A stretch of 64,000 nt of DNA from Bacillus_I endophytica_A (GTDB lineage Bacteria > Bacillota > Bacilli > Bacillales > Bacillaceae_H), in the NCBI RefSeq assembly GCF_026790145.1, contig NZ_JALAMS010000001.1, positions 700,719-764,718 of the forward strand. The letters are read 5' to 3'. Both the position numbers and the translations under genes were made by a program. The notes beneath the pieces are model-generated. The model saw only the letters and a program-made list of their open reading frames with translations, searched no databases and had not been told where the DNA came from. How positions within the stretch are numbered: the stretch's first letter is position 1; each line of letters starts with the position of its first letter. Shown one piece after another: positions 42,871 through 52,715 of this stretch.

Positions 42871-43389
42871 TCATCCCCAGCCTTTTTTTGGGTTTGCGTA
42901 GTTTATAACGTTGTTAATAAAAGAAAGCTTTTGACTAATATATTCTTGAAGATCGTGAACCCCGTTTCTTACAAGGCCGTGTTTAAAGCTGCCGAAGTTT
43001 TGGGCAATCTTAGGTGTGCTGCGTAAGTAGTCGCGCCAAAGTAGTCCGTTTCTCCACCGCTCTCCATCATAAAGAACAATATGTAAGTTAATCGAAAGGT
43101 TTGTTCGTTTTGTAAAAAGCAATCTTTCATTTTCTATTTCTTCAGCTAATGTGTAATCAAGACTTTCTAATTTATGATAGAGTGGCTCTGTTAGTCGTAA
43201 AGAATACATGCCTGCTTGAATATCGATAACAGGTCTTGCAATCATCCCTTCTACAGCAGTACTTCCTACATGTTCTATATCACATAAGTCCATACCTAAC
43301 GCTTTTTTGATTCGATGTTTTTCATAATGGAAGAGCTTCGGCCACGCTGGGTCATAAGTGGAAAGTGAAATGGTTTCTTCTTTTTTCAA
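42871..43389 (-). CDS. GrpB family protein (UPF0157)
   Basis: 172 aa. Core motif LCDIEHVGSTAVEGMIARPVIDIQAG, then NLHIV and WRDYLRSTPKIAQNF. It is more divergent than the GrpB at 25787. Lies divergent to the gabT promoter region. Confidence 0.85.
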   Translation of the reverse strand: MKKEETISLSTYDPAWPKLFHYEKHRIKKALGMDLCDIEHVGSTAVEGMIARPVIDIQAGMYSLRLTEPLYHKLESLDYTLAEEIENERLLFTKRTNLSINLHIVLYDGERWRNGLLWRDYLRSTPKIAQNFGSFKHGLVRNGVHDLQEYISQKLSFINNVINYANPKKGWG

Positions 43390-43541
43390 TCTTTATCCCT
43401 CCCAAATCACCATTCATTAAAAGTATACAAAAAAAATACTCGTTTGTTATCAAATTTGATGATTATAAGCAAACGGTAATGAAAAAGTAATCGGTTTGTA
43501 AATTTTAATCATACTATGCAAACTTAAACGATATATAGGAG

Positions 43542-43580
43542 TTGAGTCAAGAAAGACTTATCGAGTCTTTCTTGACTTAA
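43542..43580. promoter_or_regulatory. long inverted repeat upstream of gabT, candidate GabR upstream activating sequence
   Basis: 17-bp arms (TTGAGTCAAGAAAGACT and its complement, one mismatch) around TATCG, centred about 75 bases before the sigma-54 -24 box. No T tract for termination, and position fits a bound activator. Attribution to GabR is inference. Confidence 0.6.
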
Positions 43581-43632
43581 CCTATGCATAGAGCAGAGGA
43601 TAAAAATCTTTTCTTATCGTCTTTTTAAAAGA

Positions 43633-43649
43633 TGGCACAAAACTTGCAT
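43633..43649 (+). promoter_or_regulatory. sigma-54 (-24/-12) promoter of gabT
   Basis: TGGCAC (43633-43638), AAAAC, TTGCAT (43644-43649): an exact match to the TGGCAC-N5-TTGCW consensus, 40 bases before the gabT ATG. SigL dependence is supported by the enhancer-binding protein gene gabR downstream. Confidence 0.93.
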
Positions 43650-43688
43650 TATAAGAGAGGGAAGACTTTATTTAGAGGAGAGATTGCA

Positions 43689-45020
43689 ATGAGCAAAGAA
43701 TATAAGAAATCAGAACAGCTATTAAAACGAAGAGAAGCTATTGTTCCAAAAGGCGTTAGTTATGGGAATAAGGCATTTGCTCAAAAAGCAGAGGGAGCTC
43801 TTGTTACAGACGTAGATGGCAATACATTTATTGATTTTGCAGGAGCGATTGGAACAATTAACGTTGGCCATAGTCATCCAAAAGTGACAGAAGCCTTGCA
43901 CAAACAAATTGATGATTTTATTCATACAGGATTTAATGTGATGATGTATGAGTCATATATTGAATTAGCGGAAAAGTTAGCAAGCCTTGCACCAGGAAGT
44001 TTTGAAAAAAAAGTAATGTTTTTAAATAGTGGAGCAGAAGCTGTGGAAAATGCAGTGAAAATTGCTCGTAAATATACGAAGCGCCAAGGAGTAATTTCCT
44101 TTACACGCGGCTTTCATGGCAGAACGTTAATGACGATGACGATGACAGGGAAAGTAAAGCCTTATAAATACGGATTTGGTCCTTTTGCACCTGAAGTGTA
44201 TAAAGCACCTTATCCATATGAATATCGTCGTCCTGAAGGAATGACAGAAGAGCAGTATACAGATTTTATTATTGATGAATTCAAAAAGTTTGTCTTGTAT
44301 GAAGTAGCTCCAGAGACAGTAGCTGCAGTTGTAATGGAGCCTGTTCAAGGAGAAGGTGGTTTTATTGTCCCATCTAAAAAGTTTGTTAAAGAGATTGCTG
44401 AATTTTGTAAGGAGCATGGAATACTGTTCGTAGCAGATGAAATTCAAACAGGGTTTGCACGCACAGGAAAAACGTTTGCCATTGAGCATTTTGACGTTGA
44501 GCCAGACTTAATCACAGTTTCAAAATCTTTAGCAGCAGGTGTCCCGCTCAGCGGAGTAATAGGACGAAGTGAAGTAATGGATACAGCTGCCCCTGGAGAA
44601 CTTGGAGGAACCTATTGCGGAAGCCCGCTTGGTTGTAAAGCTGCTCTTGCTGTTCTTGATATCATTGAAGAGGAACAGTTAAATGATAGAGCTGTTAAGC
44701 TTGGTGAAACTGTAACAAACCGTTTTAAAACATGGCAGGAAACATTTGAATGTATCGGAGACGTTCGTTCTCTTGGTGCTATGTGTGCAATGGAGCTTGT
44801 AAAAGATCCAAAAACAAAAGAGCCCGACGCTCTTCTCGCTAAAGAAATTGCTCAAAAAGCGAATGAAAGAGGTTTGCTTCTTTTGAGTGCTGGAGTATAT
44901 GGGAATGTATTGCGTGTTCTTATGCCGCTTGTGATTACAGATGAACAGCTTGAACAAGGGTTAGTTCTAATGGAAGAGCTATTGAAAGAATGTACATCTA
45001 GCAAAGAGTTCTCATATTAA
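43689..45020 (+). CDS. gabT: 4-aminobutyrate aminotransferase
   Basis: 443 aa from ATG 43689 (AGAGGAGAG upstream). Class III PLP aminotransferase converting GABA and 2-oxoglutarate to succinate semialdehyde and glutamate. PLP Lys K279 in TVSKSLAAG, D250 in VADEIQTG and the motif MFLNSGAEAVENAVK are intact. Followed by gabR and gabD, so GABA is the likely substrate. Read from the sigma-54 promoter. Confidence 0.94.
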   Translation: MSKEYKKSEQLLKRREAIVPKGVSYGNKAFAQKAEGALVTDVDGNTFIDFAGAIGTINVGHSHPKVTEALHKQIDDFIHTGFNVMMYESYIELAEKLASLAPGSFEKKVMFLNSGAEAVENAVKIARKYTKRQGVISFTRGFHGRTLMTMTMTGKVKPYKYGFGPFAPEVYKAPYPYEYRRPEGMTEEQYTDFIIDEFKKFVLYEVAPETVAAVVMEPVQGEGGFIVPSKKFVKEIAEFCKEHGILFVADEIQTGFARTGKTFAIEHFDVEPDLITVSKSLAAGVPLSGVIGRSEVMDTAAPGELGGTYCGSPLGCKAALAVLDIIEEEQLNDRAVKLGETVTNRFKTWQETFECIGDVRSLGAMCAMELVKDPKTKEPDALLAKEIAQKANERGLLLLSAGVYGNVLRVLMPLVITDEQLEQGLVLMEELLKECTSSKEFSY

Positions 45021-45092
45021 AACAAGTCTATAATCTTTTTTCCCCTTTATGCTATGATGAAGATAAAAGAATTGAGCAAAAGGGGAAAAAAG

Positions 45093-46460
45093 ATGACATT
45101 TCATACCCATCATCATGGACAGATAGCAGAAGAGCTTTACGATATTTTTGAATCATCTTTTGATGAAATTTTTGTAACGGATGCAAATGGTACGGTCATT
45201 ATGGTGAACTCAACTTGTGAACAGTACTATGGTCTCTCTAAATCAGACTTTGTTGGAAAGCATGTAAGGGAGCTAGAAGAGCAGGGGATTTTTTATCCTT
45301 CAGCAAGTCTTCAAGTTATTGAAAGTAAACAGGCCTTAGAAATTGTTCAAAAAACAGATAAAAGTCGTTATCTTCATGTAAGAGCACGACCTATTTTTTA
45401 TAAAAACGGAAAACTTAAAAGCGTCATTAGCTATTCAAGAGACTTAACAGATTTAATGGAACTTTCTCATCAAGTTGATAAAATGGAGCAGCAAATTGAA
45501 TTTTACAAGCGTGAGCTTGTTCAAACGCAGAGCGAAATATCAGGAATTATTGTTCATAGCGATAAAATGAAAAAAGTGTTTCAGTTTATAGAACGAGTAT
45601 CAGTAGTTGATACAACAGTCCTTATTCTTGGTGAAACAGGAGTCGGAAAAAGCAGAATTGCTCGCCTTATGCATGATAGGAGTTCTCGTAAGACAAAACC
45701 TTATTATGAAGTGAATTGCGCAGCGCTGCCAGAGACGCTTATTGAAGCAGAGCTTTTTGGCTATGAAGGCGGTTCTTTTACAGGGGGGCTTAAGCAAGGA
45801 AAGAAAGGATTGATTGAGAAAGCGAACTTTGGCACGCTTTTTCTTGATGAAGTTGGAGAACTTTCTCTTTCAGCACAAAGCAAGTTGTTGTACGTATTAC
45901 AAGAAAAGAAAGTGCGTCCAATTGGAGGAACGAGAGAAATAAAGCTTGATATAAGAATTGTTGCAGCAACAAATCAGCCTTTAGAAGAAATGGTGAAAAA
46001 GGGTACGTTTAGAAGAGACTTATATTACCGGCTGAATGTTATCCCACTGTACATACCGCCTTTGAGAGAGAGAAGAGAAGATATCATTCCACTTGTTCAT
46101 CATTTTTTAACCGTTTTTAATGAGCGATATAATCGAAGTGTGGAATTTTCTCCGAAAGTGTTTGAAGCTTTTTTAAAAGGAGAATGGCCCGGAAATATAA
46201 GAGAAATTGAAAATATGGTTGAGCGTCTTGTTGTGACAAGTGAACGTATTGTTACCATAAAAGATGTCCCATTTCTTCAACAAGAAACGTATATTTCCCC
46301 ACATTTGTCTCTCCAACAAAAATTAGAAGAGCTTGAATGTCGTCTTATTCAAGAGGCATACGAAGAATTTGGCTCATCTTACAAAGTAGCTGAAGAACTT
46401 GGAATCAGCCAGTCTTCAGCAATAAGAAAGATTCAGAAATATACAAGAGGAAAAGAGTAG
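45093..46460 (+). CDS. gabR: sigma-54-dependent transcriptional activator GabR
   Basis: 455 aa from ATG 45093 (AAAGGGGAAAAAAG upstream). PAS domain (about 10-125), a linker coiled coil (about 125-150), AAA+ domain with Walker A 180-187 and Walker B FLDEVGEL, and a Fis-type HTH (about 415-452). The sigma-54 contact loop is GSFTGG (227-232), not the canonical GAFTGA. In B. thuringiensis the gab cluster is driven by SigL and a GabR of this type. Needs the promoter and repeat upstream of gabT. Confidence 0.9.
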   Translation: MTFHTHHHGQIAEELYDIFESSFDEIFVTDANGTVIMVNSTCEQYYGLSKSDFVGKHVRELEEQGIFYPSASLQVIESKQALEIVQKTDKSRYLHVRARPIFYKNGKLKSVISYSRDLTDLMELSHQVDKMEQQIEFYKRELVQTQSEISGIIVHSDKMKKVFQFIERVSVVDTTVLILGETGVGKSRIARLMHDRSSRKTKPYYEVNCAALPETLIEAELFGYEGGSFTGGLKQGKKGLIEKANFGTLFLDEVGELSLSAQSKLLYVLQEKKVRPIGGTREIKLDIRIVAATNQPLEEMVKKGTFRRDLYYRLNVIPLYIPPLRERREDIIPLVHHFLTVFNERYNRSVEFSPKVFEAFLKGEWPGNIREIENMVERLVVTSERIVTIKDVPFLQQETYISPHLSLQQKLEELECRLIQEAYEEFGSSYKVAEELGISQSSAIRKIQKYTRGKE

Positions 46461-46563
46461 TTTTTTCTAGGGAAAAGTCTGAGCATTGCAATAAGTCAGA
46501 CAAAGGAAAATATGCTAGAGTAAAAGATAGAATGAAAAAATAAAGAAAGGTGTGGAAAAACCA

Positions 46564-47988
46564 ATGACTCAAGAGCGCTTATATATTAATGGAGAATGGA
46601 TTACACTTCAAGAGAATATTGAGGTCAACAATCCAGCTACAAATGAAGTAATTGCGACGGTTCCAAATGGAGGAGAAAAAGAAGCAGAGAGAGCGGTTGC
46701 TGGAGCTTATGAAGCATTTTCAACTTGGAAGAACAAAACAGCTGCAGAACGCTCATCACTTTTAATGAAATGGTATGAAGCCATTGCTGCTGAAGAAGAA
46801 GAAATAGGCAAACTTATGACGATTGAACAAGGAAAACCGCTTAATGAAGCAATTGGAGAAGTGAAATATGCTAATAGTTTTTTAGCGTGGTATGCAGAAG
46901 AAGGAAAACGAATTTACGGGGAAACAATCCCTGCTTCAGCACCAAATAAGCGTCTTTTTGTGCAAAAGCAGCCTGTTGGAGTTGTGGCGGTGATTACACC
47001 TTGGAATTTTCCAGCGGCTATGATTACTCGTAAGGTAGCGCCAGCGCTTGCTGCTGGGTGTACAGTTGTAATCAAACCAGCAGAACAAACACCTTTAACT
47101 GCTTTTAAGCTTGCCAAACTTGCTGAAAAAGCAGGAATCCCAAAAGGAGTTATTAATGTTGTAACAGGAAATGCTGCTGAAATAGGAGAAACGTGGATGA
47201 AAGATAGCCGCGTTCGTAAAATTTCATTCACAGGATCTACAGAAGTTGGCAAACTGCTTATGCGTGGCGCAGCAGATACAGTAAAAAAAGTATCGCTTGA
47301 GCTTGGTGGACATGCACCTTTTATTGTGACAGAGCATGCTAATATTGAAAAAGCTGTTGAAGGAGCAATTACTTCAAAATTTCGTAACGCAGGCCAAACA
47401 TGTGTATGTACAAACCGTATTTACGTACATGAAGCAGTTGAAAAAGAGTTTACAGAAGCATTTGTTGCAGGAGTAGAAAAGCTGCGCGTTGGAAATGGAT
47501 TAGAAGAAGGAATAGAGATTGGTCCATTAATTGATGAAAAAGCAGTCAAAAAAGTTGCTCACCAAATTCAAGATGCAAAGGATAAAGGAGCATCCCTTCT
47601 TTTAGGTGGAGAGCAAAGTGCTGAGCACGGAGAAAATTTCATGCAACCAACTGTCATTAGTAATGTTGATGATAGTATGCTTTGTATGAGAGAAGAAACG
47701 TTTGGACCTCTTGCTCCTATTTCAACGTTTAAAACAAATGAAGAGGTCATACAGCGCGCTAACAACTCACCGTACGGGCTTGCTGCGTACGTGTTTTCTG
47801 AGCATATTTCAGAAGCAATATCAATTGCCGAAAATCTGGAATACGGCATTGTTGGGCTGAATGATGGTCTTCCTTCAACAGCTCAAGCTCCGTTCGGTGG
47901 ATTTAAAGAAAGTGGTTTAGGCCGTGAAGGTGGACATCATGGACTTGATGAATTTTTAGAAATCAAATATATTTCACTTGGCCTATAA
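46564..47988 (+). CDS. gabD: succinate-semialdehyde dehydrogenase (NADP+)
   Basis: 474 aa from ATG 46564 (AAAGGTGTGG upstream). Aldehyde dehydrogenase with catalytic C280 and E246, TPWNFP cofactor motif and FTGSTEVGK turn. It completes GABA degradation to succinate. Last gene of the cluster; a terminator follows 112 bases later. Confidence 0.93.
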   Translation: MTQERLYINGEWITLQENIEVNNPATNEVIATVPNGGEKEAERAVAGAYEAFSTWKNKTAAERSSLLMKWYEAIAAEEEEIGKLMTIEQGKPLNEAIGEVKYANSFLAWYAEEGKRIYGETIPASAPNKRLFVQKQPVGVVAVITPWNFPAAMITRKVAPALAAGCTVVIKPAEQTPLTAFKLAKLAEKAGIPKGVINVVTGNAAEIGETWMKDSRVRKISFTGSTEVGKLLMRGAADTVKKVSLELGGHAPFIVTEHANIEKAVEGAITSKFRNAGQTCVCTNRIYVHEAVEKEFTEAFVAGVEKLRVGNGLEEGIEIGPLIDEKAVKKVAHQIQDAKDKGASLLLGGEQSAEHGENFMQPTVISNVDDSMLCMREETFGPLAPISTFKTNEEVIQRANNSPYGLAAYVFSEHISEAISIAENLEYGIVGLNDGLPSTAQAPFGGFKESGLGREGGHHGLDEFLEIKYISLGL

Positions 47989-48662
47989 GGTAAAAAAGAG
48001 CTTCAAGTGGCATTGACATATAGGGAAGATAAAGTGCAAAAATTCCCTGATTTTTTGTAATGAGTTTATCTAGAAGGAAAATGGCTGATTACTTATCTAA
48101 AACTCCTTGGATTTCACTGTGAAATTCAAGGGGTTTTTTATTAAATATACTTTGTTAGGTTAATAGACAGGGAACTTAGTTTTGCACTAAATTCTCTATA
48201 TTTTTTATACTTCTATTTTCCTCCTTGAGTATTGTCTATATAATTCCTCTCCATATAAAGGGGTATTTTTTGTTTTTAGAGAATATAAAGAAGTGAAGAA
48301 TATACTTTTTATCGACTGAATTTTTGAAAATGGGTATCAAGATTGTTTGATTATTGAATATTATTCTTATAAAAAAGTTTTTTGGTGTAAAGTGAACTAG
48401 CCATTTAGAATTTAGTTGCTTGTATGAGGCTACAGTATTCGAAAATGGTGTAAAAGTTCTAAACCTATGCTTTTTTTGTATAGTGAAATGTATCTGTAGA
48501 TGCTTCATATTTTCAATGAAAATTGATTTTGTTCAAGTTTCTGAAAATGCTTGCTGAAGACTTCTCTCGAAAAGGCGTTTGATAGAAAGATAGAAAGGGA
48601 AAATGATAAAATAAAAAAGACAAAAAACAATTGTGAATTTTTCTAAAAAAGCAGGTGGCCTA
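47989..48662. other. 674-base interval without a gene
   Basis: It holds a strong terminator at 48100-48142 (listed separately), then about 520 AT-rich bases with no ORF I believe. A minus-strand 90-codon frame (48236-48508) has no ribosome site and looks like chance. Confidence 0.5.
48100..48142 (+). terminator. rho-independent terminator
   Basis: 17-bp stem AAACTCCTTGGATTTCA / TGAAATTCAAGGGGTTT with G-U pairs, a 3-base loop and T run. It lies 112 bases after gabD. Confidence 0.85.
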
Positions 48663-49274
48663 ATGGAGTTTGTCGATATTGTGGTTTTCATGAAAGAGTA
48701 TGGGGTTATTGTTTTTATTTTTCTCCTGTCCCTTGGGATGATTGGGGTGATTATCCCAATATCAAATGAACTGATTGTCATGACGGTGGGCTATTTTGCA
48801 GCTTTTCTATCGCAAAATGACCTCTTACTTTGGTTTTTAACATGGATAGGGATGACGATTGGAACACTTGTTAACTATAGTATTGGCCGATGGATTGGTG
48901 CACCTCACTTGCTCAAATGGAAAACATTGCGTGAAAAACTGTCTCTAGAGCGAGGACAAAGCTTCATTGAACGTTATAAAAAAGGTGCTTTTCCTATAAG
49001 TGTTTTCATTCCTTTTATAAGGCATCTAATTCCGTATGTTGCAGGAACGGGCAAAAGTCCTTTTTTCCTTTTCTTTTCTCTTACAACTCTTGGAAACTTT
49101 GGGTGGACATCGCTTTTTTTTGCAGCTGGAACTTACTTTCATAAATATATTTCAGTTATGGAGAAAACAGTAACAAGTTATGGTCTTTTTTGTTTTATTC
49201 TAATTTTTGTATTATTAATGGTCATTCGAAAATGGACAATCAGAAATAAACAAAAAGCTAGAATGAAAGGATAA
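48663..49274 (+). CDS. DedA family membrane protein
   Basis: 203 aa from ATG 48663 (AGGTGG upstream). Polytopic protein with the DedA/VTT core: PISNELIVMTVGYFA and, later, FIPFIRHLIPYVAGTGK. DedA proteins help recycle undecaprenyl phosphate and maintain the membrane; this one is not assigned to a specific subgroup. Confidence 0.85.
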   Translation: MEFVDIVVFMKEYGVIVFIFLLSLGMIGVIIPISNELIVMTVGYFAAFLSQNDLLLWFLTWIGMTIGTLVNYSIGRWIGAPHLLKWKTLREKLSLERGQSFIERYKKGAFPISVFIPFIRHLIPYVAGTGKSPFFLFFSLTTLGNFGWTSLFFAAGTYFHKYISVMEKTVTSYGLFCFILIFVLLMVIRKWTIRNKQKARMKG

Positions 49275-49300
49275 TTATTATCCACATTCTAGCTTTTGTA

Positions 49301-50380
49301 TTAAGCCATATAAAGGGGAAGGCGAATTGTAAATGTTGAGCCTTCATTTGGTTCGCTTTCAATTGAGATACTTCCGTTCTGTTGTTCAATAATCTTATAG
49401 CAAACCATGAGTCCAAGTCCATTTCCCGTCTTCTTTGTTGTGAAAAATGGGGAACCAAGCTTTTTGAGAAGGTGCTTTGGAATACCGCAGCCGTTATCTT
49501 TTACTTCAATTACGGCTGTATGTTCGTCTTCTTTAAATACTTTAACGTTAATCTTCCCATCTTGTTCGATGGCCTCGATAGCATTTTTTAAGATGTTGAG
49601 AAACACTTGTTTACATTTTGTATCATCGCAGTATACGTATAAGCTTTCTTCTGTTAATTCTTGTTCAATTTGAATGGAATGACGAAAAGCTTCGCTGTCT
49701 AACAGCATAATAACGTGTTCTAGTAAAGACTGAAGGCGATGAAATTTAAAATCTGTTTGTTTCGGTTTGGCTAAAACCATAAGCTCATTTGAAATTGTTT
49801 CGATTTTTGTTAATTCTGATTCCATAATCTTAAAAAAGTCATCGCGGTGATCATTATCCATTTTTAATAGTTGTAAGAAACCTTTTAGAGAAGTAAGGGG
49901 ATTTCGAATTTCGTGGGCAATTCCTGCTGCAAGCTGACCTGTTACAGAAAGCTTTTCTGATTCCATCATATGCTGTTCTGTTTTTTTTCGATGGCTGATA
50001 TCTCTTGCAACGGCAACAGCTTCAACATACTGTTTTGTCTCTGGGTGGGGGATGAAGGCAACAGTCGTTTCCATCCAAATATAGTGTCCGTCTTTATGCT
50101 GAATGCGAAAGCTAAAAGTTTCGATTGAATCGTTCATTTTTTCTAGCTGCATATGCAACTTTTTTAGGTCCACTGGATGGATGAAGTCTTGGTAGTTTTG
50201 ATGAAGGAGTTCTTGTTCTGTATAGCCTAGTAAATATTCACAATTGGGGGATACTTGTAAGTAAGTGCCTTCTAAGGAAAAACGACATTTTACATCAATA
50301 TTTTGGTCTAATACTAAATCATGTGGGGTATTTTCAGATTCGGCTTTTGTACGCTCTTGATCATCAGTGGTAAATGACAT
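49301..50380 (-). CDS. PAS-domain sensor histidine kinase (sporulation-kinase type)
   Basis: 359 aa from ATG 50380 (GAGGAGTGATT on the minus strand). PAS/PAC (about 30-130), HisKA with the phosphorylated His H156 in GIAHEIRNPLTSLKGFLQLL, and HATPase with NILKNAIEAIEQDG and GNGLGL. No transmembrane helices, so cytosolic. No response regulator is adjacent, as with the KinA-E orphan kinases feeding the Spo0F phosphorelay. Confidence 0.85.
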   Translation of the reverse strand: MSFTTDDQERTKAESENTPHDLVLDQNIDVKCRFSLEGTYLQVSPNCEYLLGYTEQELLHQNYQDFIHPVDLKKLHMQLEKMNDSIETFSFRIQHKDGHYIWMETTVAFIPHPETKQYVEAVAVARDISHRKKTEQHMMESEKLSVTGQLAAGIAHEIRNPLTSLKGFLQLLKMDNDHRDDFFKIMESELTKIETISNELMVLAKPKQTDFKFHRLQSLLEHVIMLLDSEAFRHSIQIEQELTEESLYVYCDDTKCKQVFLNILKNAIEAIEQDGKINVKVFKEDEHTAVIEVKDNGCGIPKHLLKKLGSPFFTTKKTGNGLGLMVCYKIIEQQNGSISIESEPNEGSTFTIRLPLYMA

Positions 50381-50806
50381 ATAAATCACTCCTCTTCTTT
50401 ATGTAGCTATTCGCCTCGTAAATTTCCCGGTGAGCAGACAAGAAGATTTTACTGCCTAAACAATAAGAAAAGATGGACAGATTATAAACAAAGAACTTCT
50501 TCTCTTTTTTCAATATATGACAGGAAAAAGCAATTTATAACATCGTATGTGCTAAAAAGGACAAAACAAAAGAATGGAAACATAAAGGCTGTATCCTTAT
50601 TAGACAAATAAAATGTTTTTTACATAAAAACGGAAATAGCAAATGTGTTTTTATAGGGAGCAACGTAAGCGGATGGATAATATCATAAAAGATTGAGAGT
50701 AACGAGTATGTTTTATTTTACCTTATTCTTTATTATTCGAGATAATTGAGCAACTTCCTTTCTCTTTTTGAAAGAAGAGAAAAACAATACACTAGGAGTG
50801 ACATTT
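50381..50806. other. 425-base divergent intergenic region
   Basis: Divergent promoter region between the kinase and the antiporter. AT-rich, no ORF; a weak ATAAAAAC/GTTTTTAT hairpin lies near 50620-50660. No riboswitch match. Confidence 0.4.
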
Positions 50807-52243
50807 TTGGATATAAATATTACAATTTTTATTTTTCTGTGTGCAGCTTTACTAATGCTTGGCGTTATTACAACAAAATTCTCCAATCGTTTAGGGGTTC
50901 CTTCGCTTGTTTTATATATTTTAATAGGGATGGGGCTTACGAGCTATATCTATTACGATAATGCTTCAATTACCCAACTTGTTGGTATCTTCGCCTTAAT
51001 TATCATCCTCTTTAAAGGAGGAATTCAGGCAAAATGGAAACATATCAAACCTATTCTTGGTCCGTCAACATCTCTCGCAACCTTTGGCGTCTTAATTACA
51101 GCCGTTCTTGTTGGGACATGTGCGAAATACATTTTGGACTTAACGTGGGCAGAAGGAATGCTTTTTGGAGCCATTGTTGGTTCGACAGACGCAGCAGCGG
51201 TTTTTGCAGCGCTTGGCAATAAAAATATTAAAACTAAGCTTACTTCAACCCTTGAAGCAGAATCAGGGACAAACGACCCAATGGCCGTTTTTCTAACAGT
51301 GTCCTTGATCGAATTAATTAATGAACCATCAACATCATTATGGTCTCTGCCATTAGATTTCGTTCTTGAGATGGGGCTTGGTCTTCTTTTAGGTCTTTTA
51401 TTTGGTTTTTTATCGATTAAAATTATTAATAACATCAATCTTGATTCATCAGGGCTTTATCCTGTTCTGGCCCTTTCTTTGGCTATTGTAACTTTCAGTG
51501 GTACAACTCTTTTACACGGAAGCGGGTTTTTAGCTGTTTATGTTATGGCACTTACGGTTGGAAATAATGATTTGACATACCGTCTGTCAATTGTACGTTT
51601 TACAGATGGTTTTGCTTGGATGATGCAAATCTTAATGTTTATTTTGCTCGGTTTGCTTGTTTTTCCTGAGCACCTCTTAGCTATTACGTGGCAAGGCCTT
51701 GTTTTGTCTTTTATTCTCATGATTATTGCCAGACCAATCGGTGTGTTTTTAAGTATGATCGGTACGAAATATACAGGCAAAGAAAAACTATTTATCTCAT
51801 GGGCAGGATTAAAAGGGGCAGTTCCAATTGTTTTAGCTACATATCCATTAATTGCAGGAGTAGAAGGAAGCGAGCTTTTATTTAATGCCGTCTTTTTTGT
51901 TGTCTTCACCTCTGCCCTTATTCAAGGAGCAACCCTTTCACCACTTGCTAATAAGCTGAATCTTGCTGGCCCTGATCAAGAGCAATCTCCACATATTTTA
52001 GAGCTTGTATCAATGGGGAAAACAAGTTCAGAGATTATTGAAGTTGTGTTAAAAGAAGGTTCAAAAGTGATAGGAAAGGAACTAAAAGATATTTACTTAC
52101 CTTCTGAAGTATTGATTACGGCTATTGTAAGAGGAGAGCAAGTTGTGACACCAAGAGGTGAAACAATTCTTGAAAATCATGACACCCTTTATGTGCTTAT
52201 TCCAAAAGCAAAACGGCAGGAAGTTAAAAAAATGTTTCAATAA
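50807..52243 (+). CDS. CPA1 family potassium/proton antiporter with RCK_C domain
   Basis: 478 aa from TTG 50807 (AGGAGTGAC upstream). Membrane part about 1-395 with 12-13 helices and the essential Asp pair region SGTNDPMAVFL; C-terminal TrkA_C (RCK_C) domain about 400-478. This layout is that of CvrA/NhaP2-type K+/H+ antiporters. A terminator follows. Confidence 0.88.
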   Translation: MDINITIFIFLCAALLMLGVITTKFSNRLGVPSLVLYILIGMGLTSYIYYDNASITQLVGIFALIIILFKGGIQAKWKHIKPILGPSTSLATFGVLITAVLVGTCAKYILDLTWAEGMLFGAIVGSTDAAAVFAALGNKNIKTKLTSTLEAESGTNDPMAVFLTVSLIELINEPSTSLWSLPLDFVLEMGLGLLLGLLFGFLSIKIINNINLDSSGLYPVLALSLAIVTFSGTTLLHGSGFLAVYVMALTVGNNDLTYRLSIVRFTDGFAWMMQILMFILLGLLVFPEHLLAITWQGLVLSFILMIIARPIGVFLSMIGTKYTGKEKLFISWAGLKGAVPIVLATYPLIAGVEGSELLFNAVFFVVFTSALIQGATLSPLANKLNLAGPDQEQSPHILELVSMGKTSSEIIEVVLKEGSKVIGKELKDIYLPSEVLITAIVRGEQVVTPRGETILENHDTLYVLIPKAKRQEVKKMFQ

Positions 52244-52248
52244 GAAAG

Positions 52249-52283
52249 AAAAAGAGCTTTAGTATACTGAAGCTCTTTTTTAT
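52249..52283 (+). terminator. rho-independent terminator
   Basis: AAAAAGAGCTT / AAGCTCTTTTT stem with a 10-base loop and T run after the antiporter. Confidence 0.88.
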
Positions 52284-52286
52284 TTT

Positions 52287-52313
52287 TGAAACTTTAACAG
52301 TGTTTCATTCGTA
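52287..52313 (+). promoter_or_regulatory. ECF-type promoter with no adjacent ORF
   Basis: TGAAAC, 17-base spacer, CGTA: the SigM/SigW-type consensus with one extra base of spacing. It lies right after the antiporter terminator and about 400 bases before the methyltransferase; no ORF begins in between. Confidence 0.55.
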
Positions 52314-52715
52314 AATAGGAAGAGAAGGAATAAAAATGTAATAACTTCTCACACTTTTATCGCGAAAGAAAAGCTGGTATGGGAAAATAATGAATATTAA
52401 GTAGAATATGTAACGTAATGTGACGAAGAATCGAATTGAAGCACAACGATCAGATACTCACAACTGTTAAAAATAGGGAATATAAAGGCTGAATCACCTA
52501 TTTGTCTCTCTCTAGAAAAAGTAAAGGTTCTTCATTTGTATAAGGGAAATAGAGATGAATGGTGACAATGAGGAGCTATGAGAAGTGGATCTCAATTTTG
52601 GAATAACTTTAAGGTGAGTAGGAGTAGCTGTACTTGTACAAAAATTCACAGAGTCTTGGTGGAGGGAATTGAAAAAGAAAAGCAATAATTATAAAGAAGA
52701 TAAAGGAGCGTTGAC
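52314..52715 (+). other. 400-base transcribed? interval without ORF
   Basis: Downstream of the ECF-type promoter. No start codon leads into an ORF longer than a few codons. It could be a long leader of the methyltransferase or a small RNA; I see no riboswitch signature. Confidence 0.35.

Noticed and set aside
48236..48508. 90-codon minus-strand ORF after gabD
   Set aside because: No ribosome site, biased low-complexity translation in an AT-rich interval, no family resemblance.
50620..50660. Possible riboswitch before the K+/H+ antiporter
   Set aside because: Only a weak hairpin; no match to the ydaO (c-di-AMP) consensus.
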